64,000 nucleotides of DNA from Lentzea albidocapillata subsp. violacea (GTDB taxonomy: Bacteria > Actinomycetota > Actinomycetes > Mycobacteriales > Pseudonocardiaceae): contig NZ_FNET01000003.1 in NCBI RefSeq assembly GCF_900100275.1, positions 310,001-374,000 on the forward strand, given 5' to 3'. A program made the translations under genes and the position numbers. Of the stretch, positions 62,203 through 64,000 are shown in pieces. The notes under the pieces were generated by a model. It saw nothing but the letters and a program-made list of their open reading frames with translations, did not search any database and had not been told where the DNA came from. The stretch's first letter is position 1. Each line of letters opens with the position of its first letter.

Positions 62203-64000
62203 GTGGTCGAAATCAACCGGCGCACGGTACTCGGAGGCGCTCTAGCTGGGGTAGCGGGTGGTGCGCTGCTCTCAGGGAGTGCGTCCGCCGGTGACGGGTT
62301 CAGCTGGAAGGACTTCATCGGGTCATCCGATCTGATCTGGAAGAAAATGCCCGCGACCTGGTTCGAGGGCCCGTTCCTCGGCAACGGCTACCTCGGCTCC
62401 GGCATCTACGCCGAGCCGGGCGCCAACGCCGTCCGGTTCAACGTCCAGCACTCCCAGGTGCAGGACCACCGGCCGGAGTTCGGGGCGCTGTTCGGCCTCG
62501 CGCGGCTGCCCATCGGCTACTTCACGCTCGAACCCGTCGGCGCGATCACCGGCGTCGACCTGCGGCTAGACCTGTGGAACGCCGAGCTGACCGGCACGAT
62601 CACCACGGCCGCCGGCAGCCTCCGGGTGCGGGCGTTCATCCACACCCGCCGCGACCTCTACGCGATCGACGTCCAGGCCAGCGAGGGCGAGCGGGCGTTC
62701 CGGTGGGTCTTCCACCCGCTGAAGGCGATCAGCCCGCGCACCGACCCGAAGTGGAAACGCCCGCCGCCGGCCGGGTTCACCGACAACCCGCCCGTGCAGC
62801 GGACCAGCGCCGGCGACGTGCAACTCGCCGTGCAGCCGCTCAACTCCGGCGGCGAGCACGTGACGGCGTGGCGTGAGGTCACCCGTGGCACGCGGCGCAC
62901 GCTGTTCACGAGCGTCGCGTGGTCACATCCGGCGAAAACGGCTGTGCGCAAGGCGATCACCAACGTCCGCTGCGGCTCGATCGACGCGCTTGCCGTGGAC
63001 CACCGGTTGTGGTGGCACGACTTCTACCGCAGGAGCTTCCTGTCCATTCCGGACAAACGGCTGGAGGCGTTCTACTGGATCCAGCTCTACAAGTTCGCTT
63101 CGGCAGCAAGGAAAGAGGCACCCGCGATCGCGACCTGCGGGCCGTGGCTCGAGAACACACCGTGGCCGAACACGTGGTGGAACCTCAACGTGCAGCTGGA
63201 GTACTGGCTGATCCACGGCTCCAACCACGTCGACTTCGACGCCGTCACCTACTCCGTCGACAGGTACCGCGACGCCCTGGTCGAGCAGGTGCCCGCCGAG
63301 TACCGGCACGACTCGGCGGGCATGCCGCGCACCACCGACACCGTGCTGAACAACGGCGCGGGCATCGGCGACTCCGGTTACGGCGTGGGCGTTCCCGGCA
63401 GGGACGTGCCGACGCCCGAGGTCGGCAACCTGACCTGGACGCTGCACAACGTCTGGCTCACCTACCGGCACACGATGGACGACCGTGTCCTGCGGGGCGT
63501 GCTGTTCCCGTTGCTGCGCAGGGCCGTCAACTACTACTTCCACTTCCTGACCAGGGGACCGGACGGGAAGTGGCACCTGCCGTTCACGTTCTCGCCCGAG
63601 TACGGCGTGAACGCGCCCGACTGCACCTACGACCTCGCGTTGCTCCGGTGGGGCTGCCGGACGTTGCTGGAGGCCGCGAAGTCGTTGCGCGTCAACGATC
63701 CGCTGATCCCGAAGTGGCAGGACACACTCGCGCACCTGACGCCGTACCCGGTGGACGCCAACGGGTACATGATCGGCGCCGGGGTGCCGTTCGCGAAGTC
63801 GCACCGGCACTACTCGCACCTGTTGCAGATCTATCCGCTCTACGAGGTCACGTGGGAGGACGCCGCCAGTCGTCAGCTCATCGAGACCTCGCTGAACCAC
63901 TGGGTCAGCTTCGAAGGCGCGTTGCAGGGCTACACGTTCACGGGTGCGGCGTCGATCAGCGCGCAGATGCTGCGCGGCGACAGGGCCGACTTCTACCTCG
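62203..64000 (+). CDS. Tat-exported glycosidase, GH95-like (truncated by window end)
   Basis: An open frame runs from GTG 62203 to the window end, giving at least 599 residues. The twin-arginine signal INRRTVLGGALAGVAGGALL directs export of a folded enzyme. The N-terminal domain has WFEGPFLGNGYLGSGIYAEP, and the alpha/alpha-barrel region has WWNLNVQLEYW and SHRHYSHLLQIYPLYEV, where GH95 fucosidase/galactosidase relatives carry HRHxSHL. The enzyme would cleave terminal alpha-fucose or alpha-L-galactose from glycans; the specificity is unproven. GAGG lies 10-12 bases upstream. Confidence 0.75.
   Translation, partial: MVEINRRTVLGGALAGVAGGALLSGSASAGDGFSWKDFIGSSDLIWKKMPATWFEGPFLGNGYLGSGIYAEPGANAVRFNVQHSQVQDHRPEFGALFGLARLPIGYFTLEPVGAITGVDLRLDLWNAELTGTITTAAGSLRVRAFIHTRRDLYAIDVQASEGERAFRWVFHPLKAISPRTDPKWKRPPPAGFTDNPPVQRTSAGDVQLAVQPLNSGGEHVTAWREVTRGTRRTLFTSVAWSHPAKTAVRKAITNVRCGSIDALAVDHRLWWHDFYRRSFLSIPDKRLEAFYWIQLYKFASAARKEAPAIATCGPWLENTPWPNTWWNLNVQLEYWLIHGSNHVDFDAVTYSVDRYRDALVEQVPAEYRHDSAGMPRTTDTVLNNGAGIGDSGYGVGVPGRDVPTPEVGNLTWTLHNVWLTYRHTMDDRVLRGVLFPLLRRAVNYYFHFLTRGPDGKWHLPFTFSPEYGVNAPDCTYDLALLRWGCRTLLEAAKSLRVNDPLIPKWQDTLAHLTPYPVDANGYMIGAGVPFAKSHRHYSHLLQIYPLYEVTWEDAASRQLIETSLNHWVSFEGALQGYTFTGAASISAQMLRGDRADFYL

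Overview
The window is a chromosomal segment of a high-GC actinomycete. GC-rich third codon positions, frequent GTG starts, ATGA/GTGA stop-start overlaps and the gene content (fused 2-oxoglutarate decarboxylase/E2, Ni-superoxide dismutase with its maturation protease, many secreted proteases) point to Pseudonocardiales, close to Lentzea, Saccharothrix or Actinosynnema. The genus is an inference. There is no integrase, transposase, CRISPR array, rRNA or canonical tRNA; the segment looks like ordinary chromosome with a few unusual islands.

Layout. 0-7 kb: a small membrane protein, a secreted trypsin-like protease, a DUF574 methyltransferase, a frameshifted GH28 polygalacturonase pseudogene with an apparently intact promoter/operator, secreted and hypothetical proteins, a DUF5684 membrane protein, and an acetyltransferase/histidine-phosphatase pair. 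7-17 kb: a large secreted alpha/beta hydrolase, a 144-bp double-inverted-repeat element, divergent sodN/sodX, a lone RmlC-like epimerase, NADP-type malic enzyme and a PAS-GGDEF-EAL protein. 17-26 kb: a bis-aminopropyl spermidine synthase-family enzyme, a four-gene osmoprotectant ABC operon, a haloalkane dehalogenase/MarR pair, an IclR regulator and a sigma/membrane-partner pair. 25.4-32.2 kb: a tightly coupled histidine-utilisation operon (hutH, hutU, an M20 amidohydrolase in the place of a deformylase, hutF, hutI). 32.2-36.8 kb: a duplicated cassette of a novel-looking HTH regulator facing a subtilisin-like secreted protease. 36.9-44.5 kb: aldo/keto reductase, ricin-type lectin, a 59-residue conserved protein, kgd, an ATP-grasp protein and a repeat-rich non-coding island. 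44.5-54.4 kb: a fused ABC exporter, a two-gene ABC exporter, two small co-transcribed unknowns, an MFS/TetR efflux pair and alanine dehydrogenase. 54.6-56.6 kb: a glycine riboswitch leading gcvH and L-serine ammonia-lyase, which fits disposal of excess glycine and serine. 56.6-64 kb: an HxlR regulator, a Ro60 (TROVE) locus with three tandem Y-RNA-like elements, a VTT/DedA-type membrane protein, an ABC1/UbiB kinase-like protein and the start of a Tat-exported GH95-like glycosidase.

The most notable system is the Ro60/Y-RNA locus at 57.0-59.1 kb. Downstream of a membrane-protein gene and directly upstream of a TROVE-vWA gene, on the same strand, are three related RNA hairpins sharing a 25-nt block. 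Two of them carry a tRNA-like module in permuted order (T-arm, then an acceptor-like stem closed by a short loop, then D-arm); the third lacks it. Bacterial Y RNAs that mimic tRNAs are established, but a triple tandem array with one module-less member is worth attention. Second tier: the duplicated regulator/protease cassette with a shared upstream motif, and two large hairpin elements of the same architecture, each lying in a segment with drifted codon usage.
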